Assembly: GCF_003946655.1 (NCBI RefSeq)
Contig: NZ_RHOV01000013.1
Coordinates: forward strand, 1 to 64,000
DNA from: Lapidilactobacillus achengensis
Lineage (GTDB): Bacteria > Bacillota > Bacilli > Lactobacillales > Lactobacillaceae
DNA length: 64,000 nt
Direction: 5' to 3'
Shown: piece by piece, positions 1 to 9,824 of the stretch
Layout: the number at the start of each line of letters is the position of its first letter
Numbering within the stretch: position 1 is the first letter of the stretch
The notes under the pieces: generated by a model
What the model was told of the DNA's origin: nothing
The model's database searches: none
What the model saw: only the letters and a program-made list of their open reading frames with translations
Position numbers and translations under genes: made by a program

Positions 1-69
1 CATAGCGCAACTGGATAGAGTGTCTGACTACGAATCAGAAGGTTGTAGGTTCGACTCCTACTGGGTGCA
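1..69 (+). tRNA. tRNA-Arg (anticodon ACG), 5' end cut by window edge
   Basis: The anticodon arm CTGACTACGAATCAG carries anticodon ACG (read as ICG), which decodes arginine CGN codons. The T arm GGTTCGACTCC and the 3' acceptor strand GGGTGC plus discriminator A are complete. The matching 5' acceptor strand should be GCACCC, so only the first few bases lie outside the window. CCA is not encoded. It is the first of four closely spaced tRNA genes sharing one terminator. Confidence 0.93.
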
Positions 70-74
70 TAGTT

Positions 75-148
75 CGGGAAGTAGCTCAGCTTGGTAGAGC
101 ACCTGGTTTGGGACCAGGGGGTCGCAGGTTCGAATCCTGTCTTCCCGA
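75..148 (+). tRNA. tRNA-Pro (anticodon TGG)
   Basis: The acceptor strands CGGGAAG and CTTCCCG pair. The anticodon stem CCTGG/CCAGG encloses TTTGGGA with anticodon TGG (proline). The T loop is GTTCGAATC. It lies 5 bp after tRNA-Arg and is probably cotranscribed with it. Confidence 0.95.
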
Positions 149-168
149 TGGTAGTAAAATAATAAAAT

Positions 169-240
169 GCGGAAGTAGTTCAGTGGTAGAACATCACCTT
201 GCCATGGTGGGGGTCGCGGGTTCGAATCCCGTCTTCCGCT
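169..240 (+). tRNA. tRNA-Gly (anticodon GCC)
   Basis: GCGGAAG pairs with CTTCCGC, and the anticodon loop TTGCCAT shows anticodon GCC, decoding GGC/GGU glycine codons. The T arm is GGGTTCGAATCCC. It lies 20 bp after tRNA-Pro(TGG). Confidence 0.95.
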
Positions 241-301
241 TCTGAGTCTGAAAGATAGCTTTTAGGCTTTTTTGTTCTAAGGATTCAGTAGAGCTGATTG
301 A

Positions 302-375
302 CGGGAAATAGCTCAGCTTGGTAGAGCACTACGTTCGGGACGTAGGGGTCGCAAGTTCAAATCTTGTTTTCCCGA
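302..375 (+). tRNA. tRNA-Pro (anticodon CGG)
   Basis: CGGGAAA pairs with TTTCCCG. The anticodon stem CTACG/CGTAG encloses TTCGGGA, giving anticodon CGG, a proline isoacceptor for CCG codons that supplements the TGG species in the same cluster. It is followed at once by a rho-independent terminator. Its T arm (AAGTTCAAATCTT) is weaker than that of the TGG copy. Confidence 0.93.
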
Positions 376-378
376 TTG

Positions 379-415
379 AAAAACGTTGAAAGTGATTAAA
401 CTTTCAACGTTTTTT
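379..415 (+). terminator. Terminator of the tRNA cluster
   Basis: AACGTTGAAAG (382-392) and CTTTCAACGTT (401-411) form an 11-bp perfect stem with a short loop, followed by a T tract. It ends the tRNA transcript before the ctsR promoter. Confidence 0.93.
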
Positions 416-438
416 GGTATCAGTTAGGAACTTGGTAG

Positions 439-467
439 TTGGCAGATCGGTTAATTTCTTTTATAAT
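439..467 (+). promoter_or_regulatory. Sigma-A promoter of ctsR-clpC
   Basis: TTGGCA (439-444), a 17-bp spacer and a perfect TATAAT (462-467). The CtsR box overlaps the expected transcription start. Confidence 0.88.
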
Positions 468-470
468 GAA

Positions 471-487
471 GGTCAATGATGGTCAAA
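471..487 (+). promoter_or_regulatory. CtsR operator (heptad direct repeat)
   Basis: GGTCAAT-GAT-GGTCAAA matches the established CtsR consensus, a tandem GGTCAAA-type heptad separated by 3 nt. It lies just downstream of the -10 box, where binding blocks initiation, and indicates autoregulated heat-shock control of ctsR-clpC. Confidence 0.93.
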
Positions 488-521
488 ATCAGATGAGACT
501 TGATAGAAAAGGAATCGATCG

Positions 522-986
522 ATGGCAGGACAAAATATTTCAGATATAATTGAAGCGTATTTGAAACAAATTCTGGCTGCGGAACAACAGATAGAAATCA
601 ATCGTTCCGAAGTAGCGGCGCAGTTCAATTGTGTTCCTTCACAGATCAATTATGTCATTAAGACTCGTTTCACCACGCAACAAGGCTATTTGGTGGAAAG
701 CAAACGGGGCGGCGGCGGATACATTCGCATTGAAAAGATGCAATTTTGCGATCAGGACCATTACTTGAATCGCTTAATTGCGGCAATCGGGGCGCAAATC
801 ACCTTGCCGCGGACGTTAATGGTTTTGCAGCAGTTGATTGAATCGGAATTGATCAGTGAACGCGAGGCACGCTTGATTGCCACGATGCTGACAGATGAGG
901 CATTGCGGATCAAGGATCAGACGGCCGCGGAAACAGTGCGCGCTAATCTCTTGAGCGCATTATTGGATGGCTTACGTTATCGCTGA
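522..986 (+). CDS. ctsR: Transcriptional repressor of class III stress genes, CtsR
   Basis: This 154-aa dimeric repressor binds GGTCAAA heptads before clp genes and is released on heating or protein stress. The N-terminal winged helix-turn-helix (about residues 5-70) contains the CtsR beta-wing segment with a run of glycines (RGGGGYIRI, 62-70). The C-terminal helical part serves dimerisation and contact with McsB/ClpC. The length is normal for the family. ATG at 522 is preceded by AAAGGA. It is the first gene of a two-gene operon with clpC; the mcsA and mcsB genes found between them in Bacillus are absent, as in most lactobacilli. Confidence 0.97.
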   Translation: MAGQNISDIIEAYLKQILAAEQQIEINRSEVAAQFNCVPSQINYVIKTRFTTQQGYLVESKRGGGGYIRIEKMQFCDQDHYLNRLIAAIGAQITLPRTLMVLQQLIESELISEREARLIATMLTDEALRIKDQTAAETVRANLLSALLDGLRYR

Positions 987-1015
987 ATTTGGTTTAAAGA
1001 AAGGCAGGCGTTATC

Positions 1016-3547
1016 TTGGATAATCTATTTACAGAAAGTGCCAGTAAAGTGCTGGTCATTGCCCAAGAACAGGCGCGGTATTTTCATCATCACGCGGTGG
1101 GGACAGAGCATTTATTGTTAGCATTAACGATGGAAACGGAGGGAATCGCCGGTAAGACGCTGCGGCAATTGACGATCACCCCGGATTACGTCAAGGAGGA
1201 GATCGAGCGGTTTACTGGTTATGGCTCGTCCTCCGCAGAAGGTTCGGATCAGGCGGATGGCTATTTGCCTTATTCGCCGAAGTCCAAGCAGATTTTGGCT
1301 TATGCTGGGGACGAGGCCAAGCGTCTAGGCGCCATCAAGATTGGCACCGAACATATTTTGTTAGGATTATTACGTGAGGACGATATTTTGGCCGCGCGGA
1401 TCTTGACGAATTTGGGGCTCAGTCTAACCAAGACGAAGCAGATCCTATTGAAAAAAATGGGCTTATCTGACGCTAATTTCAAAAAAGGGCAGATCGCTGG
1501 CGGCCGTGCTTCAGCGCGACCGGCAGCAACGCAAGCGAAGACGTTGACCCCGACTTTGAATTCTTTAGCGCGGGATTTAACGGCTGCGGCCACGGAAGCG
1601 AAAATGGATCCCGTTGTCGGTCGTGATCGGGAAGTTAAGCGGGTGATTCAGATTTTGAGCCGGCGCACAAAGAACAATCCGGTCCTGGTCGGCGAACCTG
1701 GCGTTGGTAAAACAGCGATCGCCGAAGGACTAGCGCAGCGCATCGTTGCGGGCAATGTCCCGGCTGATATGCGGCAAAAGCGGCTGATGATGCTGGATAT
1801 GGGGTCCCTGGTTGCTGGCACCAAGTATCGTGGTGAGTTCGAAGATCGCCTAAAAAAGGTGATCGACGAGATCTATCAAGATGGCCAAGTCATCCTGTTT
1901 ATTGATGAACTGCACACGCTTGTTGGCGCAGGTGGGGCAGAAGGCGCGATCGACGCTTCCAATATTTTGAAACCGGCCCTGGCTCGGGGTGAATTGCAGT
2001 TGATCGGCGCGACGACCTTGGATGAATATCAGAAGTATATTGAAAAGGATTCCGCCCTGGAACGTCGGTTTGCCACCGTGCAAATCGATGAACCGACGCC
2101 GGCCGAAACTGAATCAATTTTGAAGGGGTTACGTCCGCGTTACGAAGCTCATCATGGTGTGACGATCACCGACGAGGCTTTACATGAAGCGGTTGTACTA
2201 GCGGACCGCTATATTGTGGGACGATTCATGCCCGATAAGGCGATTGATTTGATCGACGAATCCGCCGCTAAAGTCCGCTTGGATGAAGCCAGTGACCTGA
2301 GCCCGCTGGATCAGGTCCAACAAGAATTGAACCAAATCATCGCCCAAAAGGAACAAGCGATCGAACAACAGGACTTCGAGCAGGCCGCCAATATTCGTCA
2401 GAAAGAAATGGCCTTGAAAGTCAAACTCGATGAAGTGATCGCGGCCAATCCTGGCACAGTTCGCTCCGATGTGAAAGTCACGCCAGAAGACGTGGCGGAA
2501 GTCGTTTCTGAGTGGACCGGGGTACCATTGACCCAACTGCAGAAGAAAGAGAGCGAACGGCTGATCAACCTGGAACAGATTCTGCATAACCGGGTTGTGG
2601 GTCAGGACAAGGCCGTGACTTCGGTGGCTAAAGCAATTCGCCGGGCCCGTAGTGGGTTAAAAGATCCACAACGGCCGATCGGTTCATTCTTGTTCTTAGG
2701 ACCAACCGGCGTCGGTAAAACCGAATTGGCCAAGGCCTTGGCCGAAGCGATGTTTGGTTCGGAGGACAATTTGATTCGAATCGATATGTCCGAATTCATG
2801 GATCAATACACCACCTCCCGTTTGATTGGGTCACCGCCAGGCTATGTTGGCTATGACGAAGGCGGTCAATTGACCGAGAAAGTTCGCAACAAACCTTACT
2901 CGGTTGTGCTATTTGATGAGGTGGAAAAGGCCCATCCGGATGTTTTCAACTTGTTGTTACAGGTTTTGGATGATGGTTATTTGACTGATGCCAAGGGGCG
3001 CCGCGTCGATTTCCGCAATACGATTTTGATCATGACTTCGAATTTAGGGGCAACGGCCTTACGTGATGACAAATCAGTTGGGTTCGGCGCTTACTCGGCG
3101 ACGGATCAGCATGCGGAGATGAACGCCAAGATCATGGAGGCGACGAAGCAATTCTTCCGGCCAGAATTCCTGAACCGGATCGATGAGACCGTGATTTTCC
3201 ATAGTTTGGATAAGGCGCAATTGCGCACCATCGTTCGGATCCTCTCGCGGAAACTACAACAACGGTTGGCGGAGCAACAAATCAGCTTGAAACTGACGCC
3301 GGCAGCCATGGATGTGATCGCTCAGGATGGCTTTGACCCTGAATATGGCGCCCGGCCATTGCGGCGCGCGATCCAACGGGACATTGAGGATCGGGTCAGT
3401 GAAATGTTGCTGGACAAAACAATCACCACCAATAGTCAAGTTACGGTCGGCGCCAGTAAAGGAAAAATCACGGTTAACGTGAAAGCCTTGAAGCCCAAAG
3501 AAGCGGCGCCAAAGACCAAAAGCAAAAAAGCTGTCAAAACGCCTTGA
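1016..3547 (+). CDS. clpC: ATP-dependent Clp protease ATP-binding subunit ClpC
   Basis: This Hsp100 unfoldase feeds substrates to ClpP; 843 aa. The N domain with two Clp repeats lies at about 1-145. AAA+ module 1 has Walker A GEPGVGKT (about 226-233) and Walker B ILFIDE. The UVR middle region with its coiled coil is near 430-470 ([14 protein letters not shown]). AAA+ module 2 has [11 protein letters not shown] (about 562-572), [10 protein letters not shown] and the C-terminal sensor-2 GARPLRRAI. The Lys/Ala-rich tail is low complexity. The start is TTG at 1016, supported by AAAGGCAGG upstream and by the MDNLFTESA start typical of the family. Heat control comes from the CtsR box before ctsR. 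Confidence 0.97.
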   Translation: MDNLFTESASKVLVIAQEQARYFHHHAVGTEHLLLALTMETEGIAGKTLRQLTITPDYVKEEIERFTGYGSSSAEGSDQADGYLPYSPKSKQILAYAGDEAKRLGAIKIGTEHILLGLLREDDILAARILTNLGLSLTKTKQILLKKMGLSDANFKKGQIAGGRASARPAATQAKTLTPTLNSLARDLTAAATEAKMDPVVGRDREVKRVIQILSRRTKNNPVLVGEPGVGKTAIAEGLAQRIVAGNVPADMRQKRLMMLDMGSLVAGTKYRGEFEDRLKKVIDEIYQDGQVILFIDELHTLVGAGGAEGAIDASNILKPALARGELQLIGATTLDEYQKYIEKDSALERRFATVQIDEPTPAETESILKGLRPRYEAHHGVTITDEALHEAVVLADRYIVGRFMPDKAIDLIDESAAKVRLDEASDLSPLDQVQQELNQIIAQKEQAIEQQDFEQAANIRQKEMALKVKLDEVIAANPGTVRSDVKVTPEDVAEVVSEWTGVPLTQLQKKESERLINLEQILHNRVVGQDKAVTSVAKAIRRARSGLKDPQRPIGSFLFLGPTGVGKTELAKALAEAMFGSEDNLIRIDMSEFMDQYTTSRLIGSPPGYVGYDEGGQLTEKVRNKPYSVVLFDEVEKAHPDVFNLLLQVLDDGYLTDAKGRRVDFRNTILIMTSNLGATALRDDKSVGFGAYSATDQHAEMNAKIMEATKQFFRPEFLNRIDETVIFHSLDKAQLRTIVRILSRKLQQRLAEQQISLKLTPAAMDVIAQDGFDPEYGARPLRRAIQRDIEDRVSEMLLDKTITTNSQVTVGASKGKITVNVKALKPKEAAPKTKSKKAVKTP

Positions 3548-3586
3548 TTCCTTCAGATGATAGGTCCAAATAAGTAAGTCGCAACA

Positions 3587-3616
3587 AGCTAGGTTGTTAA
3601 CAATCTAGCTTTTTTG
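3587..3616 (+). terminator. Terminator after clpC
   Basis: AGCTAGGTTG / CAATCTAGCT forms a 10-bp stem with one G-U pair and loop TTAA, followed by T5-6. Confidence 0.93.
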
Positions 3617-3666
3617 CTGGGTTCTGTGCTATCCTTTGAAAGAACGAAAAGAAAAAGAGGTTCATT

Positions 3667-4590
3667 ATGTCTGAATTAGTAACTACCGTGTCCAGTTATC
3701 AACAGGCCGCGGCTGTCATTGCGGCCGGCGCCGACCGCCTATATCTCGGCGAGGACGAATTCGGGTTGCGCTTACCCCATAGTTTCGCGCGAGAGGAATT
3801 GGCGGCGATCGTGACCCTAGCTCATCAGGAGCAGAAGAAAGTCACTGTGGCGGCTAACGCTATTTTCCATAACGATCGCATCGCCAAAATCGACGAGTAT
3901 TTCCGCTTTCTCGCGGCAATCGGTGTGGACGAGGTCAGTATTGGTGATCCCGGGGCAATCAATGTTTTGCGGCGGGCGCAACTGAACTTGCCCTACCTTT
4001 ATGACGCGGCCGACTTGGTGACCAGTTCGCGGCAAATCAACTTTTGGGGGAAACATGGAGCGCACGCCGCGGTGTTGGCCCATGAGGTTCCTTATCAAGA
4101 AATGATGCCCCTAAGCCAAAAGGTGACGATTCCTGTGGAGGTCACGGTTTATGGCGCCATTGTGATTCATCAGTCTGGACGGCCGCTATTGGATAACTAT
4201 TCGAATTTTGTCCAAGAGCATTTGGACCGGACGGATCGGCAACGGGGGTTGTTTATTGCGACGCCCCATCATGATGAGACCCATTATTCGATTTATGAAG
4301 ATCGCAATGGGACGCATATCTTTGCGAATAACGATCTTGACCTGCTGCCGGATCTGCCTAAGTTATGGGATCTTGGGTTGCGGCGTTGGAAGCTGGATGG
4401 TCTCTTCGCCGATGAAGCGACCTTCCCCCAAGTTGTCGCGGCTTTTGCCCAAGCGCGCGCACTTTTGGCGGCGGGAACAGCGACCGCCGCGGACTTGGCA
4501 GTGCTGGATCAAACGGTTCAGCAGTTGCAACCAGCAGGCCGCGGTTTAGACAATGGTTTCTTTGATTTAGATCCAGATGAGGTGAAATAA
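3667..4590 (+). CDS. U32-family protein, TrhP1 (YrrN)-like
   Basis: This 307-aa peptidase U32-family TIM-barrel protein is the short partner of the larger U32 protein encoded next. In Bacillus such pairs (YrrN/YrrO, TrhP1/TrhP2) are needed with prephenate-derived chemistry for 5-hydroxyuridine at tRNA wobble position 34. The barrel starts with the GADRLYLG segment (about 19-26). The family signature region, which holds cysteines in the partner, here reads YGAIVIHQSGRPLLDNY and lacks them. AAAGAGG precedes ATG 3667. Its stop overlaps the next start by one base (TAATG), so the two are translationally coupled. The older label 'collagenase-like protease' is not supported. Confidence 0.85.
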   Translation: MSELVTTVSSYQQAAAVIAAGADRLYLGEDEFGLRLPHSFAREELAAIVTLAHQEQKKVTVAANAIFHNDRIAKIDEYFRFLAAIGVDEVSIGDPGAINVLRRAQLNLPYLYDAADLVTSSRQINFWGKHGAHAAVLAHEVPYQEMMPLSQKVTIPVEVTVYGAIVIHQSGRPLLDNYSNFVQEHLDRTDRQRGLFIATPHHDETHYSIYEDRNGTHIFANNDLDLLPDLPKLWDLGLRRWKLDGLFADEATFPQVVAAFAQARALLAAGTATAADLAVLDQTVQQLQPAGRGLDNGFFDLDPDEVK

Positions 4591-5837
4591 TGTTAACTGC
4601 AGTCAAACATCCAGAAGTACTAGCGCCAGCCGGGACCCCCGAGAAATTAAAGGTCGCGATCGACTATGGCGCCGACGCGGTCTATATCGGGGGCGACGCC
4701 TATGGTCTGCGCTCCCGTGCGGGAAATTTCTCGTTCGCGGAAATGAAAAGCGGTGCGGATTACGCCCATCAACACGGAGCAAAAGTTTACGTGGCTGCCA
4801 ACATTGTCGCCCACGAGCAAAATTTAGCCGGAGCCGGTTCGTTTTATCGGCAAGTGCGCGATGCGGGAATTGATGCGGTGATCGTCTCGGATCCCTCCTT
4901 GATCGAAACGGCGATCACCGAAGCACCAGGTCTGAAGGTTCATTTATCCACCCAAGCTTCCGCAACCAACTATGAGACCCTGAATTTCTGGCAAAATGAA
5001 GGCTTGGAGCGGGTGGTTTTAGCCCGGGAGGTGGGGATCGCCGAAATCAAGGAAATGCGTCAACATACCGATGTCCAAATCGAAGCGTTTGTCCATGGTG
5101 CTATGTGTATTGGCTATTCCGGGCGTTGTGTGCTGTCCAACCACTTGAGTCTGCGGGACGCCAATCGAGGCGGCTGCGCGCAGAACTGTCGCTGGAAGTA
5201 TGACTTGTTCGATCTCCCTGACCTAGGTCAGAAGCGCGAATTGGTTGGGCACGGTCCAGATGGAAAAGCCGAGAAGTTCTCCATGAGCGCCGTCGATATG
5301 TCGATGATCGAGCACATTCCTGATTTGGTCGAAGCAGGTGTGGATTCGCTGAAAATCGAAGGACGAATGAAGACCGTTCATTATGTCTCGACCGTGGCCA
5401 ATGTTTATTCCACCGCGGTTCGGAAATATTGCGCTGATCCGGCTAATTATCAGTTGGATCCGGCTTGGGTCGACGAGTTGTGGAAAGTGGCTCAGCGCGA
5501 ATTGTCGACAGGCTTTTATTACGGGACGCCAAATGAGGAGTTCCAATTGTTTGGTCAACGGCGCCGTTTGCCTCATTACGCCTTCGTCGGTGAGGTCTTG
5601 GCCTACGACGCGGCGACACGGCAAGTGACGGTCCAACAACGCAACAATTTTGGGATCGGCGATCAGATCGAATTCTATGGACCGAACTTCAGTCATCATA
5701 CTCAAGCGGTAACCGATCTGTTCGATGAGGACGATCAAGCCATCGACCGGGCGCCGCATGCGATGCAGGTCGTGCACTTTACTTGCGCTCAACCGGTTCA
5801 GCCGGGCGATTTCGTCCGGGCCCAGGCGCGCCACTAG
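4590..5837 (+). CDS. U32-family tRNA hydroxylation protein, TrhP2 (YrrO)-like
   Basis: This 415-aa U32 protein has the family signature around residues 167-205 (EAFVHGAMCIGYSGRC then GGCAQNCRW), with conserved cysteines thought to bind an iron-sulfur cluster. The N-terminal barrel includes GADAVYIGG (27-35). A C-terminal beta-barrel domain (about 330-415) resembles the TrhP/YegQ family. The likely role, from family knowledge, is tRNA U34 hydroxylation. It is coupled to the short U32 gene by a TAATG overlap. The length fits YrrO-type proteins. Confidence 0.88.
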   Translation: MLTAVKHPEVLAPAGTPEKLKVAIDYGADAVYIGGDAYGLRSRAGNFSFAEMKSGADYAHQHGAKVYVAANIVAHEQNLAGAGSFYRQVRDAGIDAVIVSDPSLIETAITEAPGLKVHLSTQASATNYETLNFWQNEGLERVVLAREVGIAEIKEMRQHTDVQIEAFVHGAMCIGYSGRCVLSNHLSLRDANRGGCAQNCRWKYDLFDLPDLGQKRELVGHGPDGKAEKFSMSAVDMSMIEHIPDLVEAGVDSLKIEGRMKTVHYVSTVANVYSTAVRKYCADPANYQLDPAWVDELWKVAQRELSTGFYYGTPNEEFQLFGQRRRLPHYAFVGEVLAYDAATRQVTVQQRNNFGIGDQIEFYGPNFSHHTQAVTDLFDEDDQAIDRAPHAMQVVHFTCAQPVQPGDFVRAQARH

Positions 5838-5942
5838 GTTCTGGCCGGCCTTGGATTCGGGGACATTTCGGGTCTCAATTTGGTAGATTCACACATTTGA
5901 GCAAAAAAAGACAATTAACAACGCTTACAATTTGTCAAGACC

Positions 5943-5971
5943 TTTACAGATAGAAATATTTAGCGTATACT
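5943..5971 (+). promoter_or_regulatory. Promoter of rpoB-rpoC
   Basis: TTTACA (5943-5948), 17-bp spacer, TATACT (5966-5971). It is the only good sigma-A match in the 350-bp leader region. Confidence 0.75.
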
Positions 5972-6051
5972 AACAAGGTCTGACAAGAGCTGTAGCGTAC
6001 AATATTACAGTATCACGACCGATCTTTTGTCCGGTAAGTGATTATATAAGT

Positions 6052-6091
6052 ACAAAGGCAAGGCGTTTGCTGTTGCTTTTGTCTTTTTTTT
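6052..6091 (+). terminator. Leader terminator/attenuator before rpoB
   Basis: ACAAAGGCAA (6052-6061) pairs with TTGCTTTTGT (6073-6082) over 10 bp with one G-U pair, followed by C and T8 (6084-6091). It lies downstream of the rpoB promoter and upstream of the gene, so transcription of rpoBC must pass it. This suggests attenuation. Confidence 0.7.
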
Positions 6092-6191
6092 GCTTAAAAA
6101 CTGGTCGAAAGAACGATTTAATCAAAATGTAACATTTGTCATGATTCTGAAATATTAGCAAGCTACTGATTTTTTTGAAGGGGTGAACGGT

Positions 6192-9100
6192 TTGGTAGGA
6201 CACATCGTGAAATATGGTAAGCACCGGACGCGGCGTTCTTACGCGCGGATCAAAGAAGTGCTCGATTTACCAAATTTGATCGAGATCCAAACAAATTCAT
6301 ATCAATGGTTCCTAGACGAAGGGCTCAGCAGCATGTTCCAAGACATTATGCCGATCGACGACTTCGCGGGTAACCTTTCGCTTGAATTTGTTGGCTATAA
6401 ACTTTTAGAACCAAAATACTCAGTCGAAGAGGCGCGGCAACATGACGCCAATTATTCGGCGCCTTTACACGTTACTTTGAAGTTGACCAATCATGAAACC
6501 AATGAGATCAAAACTCAGGATGTTTTCTTTGGCGATTTCCCATTGATGACCGAGCAAGGGACCTTCATTATCAACGGTGCCGAACGGGTTATTGTTTCCC
6601 AATTAGTTCGTTCCCCTGGTGTTTATTTCAATTCATCAATCGATAAGAACAGCCGGACGCTTTACGGCACAACGGTCATCCCGAACCGCGGCGCCTGGTT
6701 GGAATACGAATCTGATGCGAAGGATATTTCCTACGTGCGGATCGACCGGACCCGGAAGCTTCCCTTGTCAATTTTGATTCGGGCATTGGGCTACGGCTCG
6801 GATTCCGAAATCATCGATATCTTAGGTGAAAACGACAGCTTGATGTCAACCTTGGAAAAGGATGTCCACAAGGATACCAGTGATTCACGTGTCGCTGAAG
6901 CCTTGAAAGATATTTACGAACGTCTCCGCCCAGGCGAACCGAAGACCGCAGATAGTTCGCGGTCATTGCTGTACGCGCGCTTCTTCGACCCTAAGCGCTA
7001 CGATTTAGCGCCGGTTGGTCGTTATAAAATCAATAAGAAACTGGGCTTGAAACATCGCCTGATCAATCAAACGCTTGCTGAAACCTTAGCCGATCCTGAT
7101 ACCGGTGAGATTTTAGCGGAAAAGGGTAAATTGGTCGATCGCGAAGTCATGGAGAAGTTGAATCCTTATCTGGCCCGTGATGATTTCAAGACGGTCACTT
7201 ACGAACCTTCTGATGAAGGTGTTGTTAATGAACCAATGACTGTGCAAGTCATCAAGGTGGTTTCACCCGATGATCCTGAAAAGGAAGTCAATCTGATTGG
7301 TAACGCGAATATCGCCGAGGATGTCAAGCACATTACCCCTGCGGATATCGTGGCTTCGATCAATTACTTCTTGAACCTGAGCGAAGGCTTAGGAAGCACT
7401 GATGATATCGACCATTTAGGCAATCGGCGGATCCGTTCCGTTGGTGAATTGCTCCAAAACCAATTCCGCATTGGTTTGGCGCGGATGGAACGGGTTGTGC
7501 GGGAACGGATGTCGATCCAAGATATCAACACAGTCACCCCACAACAATTGATCAATATTCGTCCTGTTGTGGCGTCCATCAAGGAATTCTTTGGGTCTTC
7601 CCAGCTGTCCCAGTTCATGGATCAAACGAATCCGTTAGGTGAATTGACCCATAAGCGGCGTTTGTCTGCCTTAGGACCTGGTGGTTTGACCCGTGATCGC
7701 GCTGGTTACGAAGTGCGGGACGTTCACTATACCCATTATGGCCGGATGTGCCCAATTGAAACCCCTGAAGGACCAAACATTGGCTTGATCAACAGTTTGG
7801 CGTCTTATGCCGTCGTCAACAAATACGGCTTCATTGAAACCCCTTATCGCCGGGTCGCTTGGACCGATCATAAGGTTACCGATAAGATCGACTACTTGAC
7901 CGCTGATGAAGAAGATAATTACATCGTCGCGCAGGCGAACTCTGTGTTAAACGATGATGGTAGTTTCGTCGCTGACACAGTCTTGGCGCGACACAAAGAC
8001 GAAAACATCGAAATCAGCCCTGAGAAAGTCGATTACATGGACGTTTCGCCTAAACAGGTTGTCGCGGTCGCGACTGCCTGCATTCCTTTCTTGGAAAATG
8101 ACGACTCCAACCGGGCCTTGATGGGTGCGAACATGCAGCGTCAGGCTGTGCCATTGGTTGATCCTCATGCGCCATTAGTTGGTACTGGGATGGAATATGT
8201 GGCTGCCCATGACTCCGGGGTTGCTTTACTGGCTAAATATGATGGTGTCGTTGAATTCGTTGACGCTAAAGAAATCCGGACGCGTCGCGCTGATGGCACC
8301 TTAGATAAATATCAATTAATGAAATTCCGCCGTTCTAATGGTGGTAAGAGTTACAACCAACGGCCGATCGTCGCTAAAGGTGATCAGGTCGACGCTGGTG
8401 AAATCATCGCTGATGGACCAGCAATGGAAAAGGGCGAGTTAGCCTTGGGTCAAAACCCATTGATCGCCTTCATGACGTGGAATATGTATAACTTTGAAGA
8501 CGCGATTGTGTTATCAGAACGGTTGGTCAAAGACGATATTTACACCTCGATCCATATCGAAGAATATGAATCAGAAGCTCGTGACACCAAATTAGGACCT
8601 GAAGAAATGACGCGGGAAATTCCTAACGTTGGTGAAGATGCGCTGAAAGATTTAGATGAATTCGGGATCGTGCGGATCGGGGCCGAGGTTCATGATGGTG
8701 ATATCTTAGTCGGCAAGGTCACGCCAAAAGGGGTCACTGAACTATCTGCTGAGGAACGTTTGCTCCATGCGATCTTTGGTGAGAAGGCTCGCGAAGTTCG
8801 CGATACCTCACTCCGTGTCCCTCATGGCGGCGGTGGCATCATTCAAGACGTGAAGATTTTTACCCGTGAAGCAGGCGATGAGTTAGCACCAGGCGTCAAT
8901 ATGATGGTGCGGGTCTACATCACCCAGAAGCGGAAGATCCAAGTCGGGGATAAGATGGCCGGTCGTCACGGTAATAAAGGGACGGTTTCCATCGTGGTTC
9001 CTGAAGAAGATATGCCGTTCATGCCTGATGGTACGCCAGTTGATATTCTCCTGAACCCAATGGGCGTGCCTTCACGGATGAACATTGGTCAGGTCTTGGA

Positions 9101-9788
9101 ATTACATTTAGGCATGGCCGCTCGTAACTTGGGAATCCACGTTTCCACGCCAGTTTTCGATGGCGCTAATGAGAAGGATCTTTGGGATACCGTTAAGGAA
9201 GCCGGCATGGCCAGTGATGGGAAGACTGTTCTTTACGACGGTCGGACCGGCGAAGCCTTCCATAATCGTGTTTCTGTTGGGGTCATGTACTACATGAAAC
9301 TGGCCCACATGGTTGACGATAAGATCCATGCTCGTTCGATTGGACCTTACTCCTTAGTGACGCAACAACCTTTAGGTGGTAAAGCCCAATTTGGTGGTCA
9401 GCGTTTCGGGGAAATGGAAGTTTGGGCCTTGGAAGCTTACGGCGCCGCTTATACCTTACAAGAAATCTTAACTTACAAATCGGATGACGTTGTTGGCCGG
9501 GTCAAGACCTATGAAGCCATTGTCAAAGGCGAACCAATTCCAAAACCAGGCGTACCTGAATCCTTCCGCGTTTTGGTCAAAGAATTACAGGCTTTAGGGC
9601 TTGATATGAAGGTCTTGGATGCCGATCATCAGGAAATCGAACTCCGCGATATGGATGACGAGGATGATGATATCGTCAATAACGACGCGTTACAGAAATA
9701 CTCCGACGAACAAGAGAAGAAACGTCAAGAAGAAGAGGCGCAAAAAGCCTTAGCTGAAACGACGGGTAAAGATCAGCCGGCTAAGTAA
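6192..9788 (+). CDS. rpoB: DNA-directed RNA polymerase subunit beta
   Basis: RNA polymerase catalytic beta subunit, about 1198 aa. Family landmarks are the fork/rifampicin region ([16 protein letters not shown]... then [13 protein letters not shown]), the [12 protein letters not shown] segment, [12 protein letters not shown], and the C-terminal [18 protein letters not shown]. Asp, His and Ser in the rifampicin pocket look wild type. The start is placed at TTG 6192 (protein [11 protein letters not shown]) because GAAGGGG (6177-6183) sits at proper distance; a GTG at 6183 would overlap that Shine-Dalgarno. An acidic C-terminal tail follows ([10 protein letters not shown]). It is cotranscribed with rpoC 36 bp downstream. 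Confidence 0.97.
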   Translation: MVGHIVKYGKHRTRRSYARIKEVLDLPNLIEIQTNSYQWFLDEGLSSMFQDIMPIDDFAGNLSLEFVGYKLLEPKYSVEEARQHDANYSAPLHVTLKLTNHETNEIKTQDVFFGDFPLMTEQGTFIINGAERVIVSQLVRSPGVYFNSSIDKNSRTLYGTTVIPNRGAWLEYESDAKDISYVRIDRTRKLPLSILIRALGYGSDSEIIDILGENDSLMSTLEKDVHKDTSDSRVAEALKDIYERLRPGEPKTADSSRSLLYARFFDPKRYDLAPVGRYKINKKLGLKHRLINQTLAETLADPDTGEILAEKGKLVDREVMEKLNPYLARDDFKTVTYEPSDEGVVNEPMTVQVIKVVSPDDPEKEVNLIGNANIAEDVKHITPADIVASINYFLNLSEGLGSTDDIDHLGNRRIRSVGELLQNQFRIGLARMERVVRERMSIQDINTVTPQQLINIRPVVASIKEFFGSSQLSQFMDQTNPLGELTHKRRLSALGPGGLTRDRAGYEVRDVHYTHYGRMCPIETPEGPNIGLINSLASYAVVNKYGFIETPYRRVAWTDHKVTDKIDYLTADEEDNYIVAQANSVLNDDGSFVADTVLARHKDENIEISPEKVDYMDVSPKQVVAVATACIPFLENDDSNRALMGANMQRQAVPLVDPHAPLVGTGMEYVAAHDSGVALLAKYDGVVEFVDAKEIRTRRADGTLDKYQLMKFRRSNGGKSYNQRPIVAKGDQVDAGEIIADGPAMEKGELALGQNPLIAFMTWNMYNFEDAIVLSERLVKDDIYTSIHIEEYESEARDTKLGPEEMTREIPNVGEDALKDLDEFGIVRIGAEVHDGDILVGKVTPKGVTELSAEERLLHAIFGEKAREVRDTSLRVPHGGGGIIQDVKIFTREAGDELAPGVNMMVRVYITQKRKIQVGDKMAGRHGNKGTVSIVVPEEDMPFMPDGTPVDILLNPMGVPSRMNIGQVLELHLGMAARNLGIHVSTPVFDGANEKDLWDTVKEAGMASDGKTVLYDGRTGEAFHNRVSVGVMYYMKLAHMVDDKIHARSIGPYSLVTQQPLGGKAQFGGQRFGEMEVWALEAYGAAYTLQEILTYKSDDVVGRVKTYEAIVKGEPIPKPGVPESFRVLVKELQALGLDMKVLDADHQEIELRDMDDEDDDIVNNDALQKYSDEQEKKRQEEEAQKALAETTGKDQPAK

Positions 9789-9824
9789 GCGGTCGATTGA
9801 CAATAGACAGGGAGGTCTAAATCT

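Larger units (their letters stand above)
5838..6191 (+). other. Intergenic region: rpoB promoter and leader
   Basis: About 350 bp without a credible gene. The first 100 bp hold no clear terminator for the U32 operon. The rest contains the rpoB promoter (5943-5971), a leader of about 215 nt, and a terminator-like hairpin (6052-6091) roughly 100 nt before the rpoB start. A short reverse-strand reading frame here has no ribosome binding site or family resemblance. Confidence 0.8.

Noticed and set aside
1300-1593. Minus-strand reading frames inside clpC, rpoB, rpoC, fusA and ribosomal genes
   Set aside because: They mirror strongly coding genes on the other strand, lack ribosome binding sites and resemble no family.
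6183-6191. GTG 6183 as rpoB start
   Set aside because: It overlaps the Shine-Dalgarno GAAGGGG; TTG 6192 gives the canonical N terminus and spacing.
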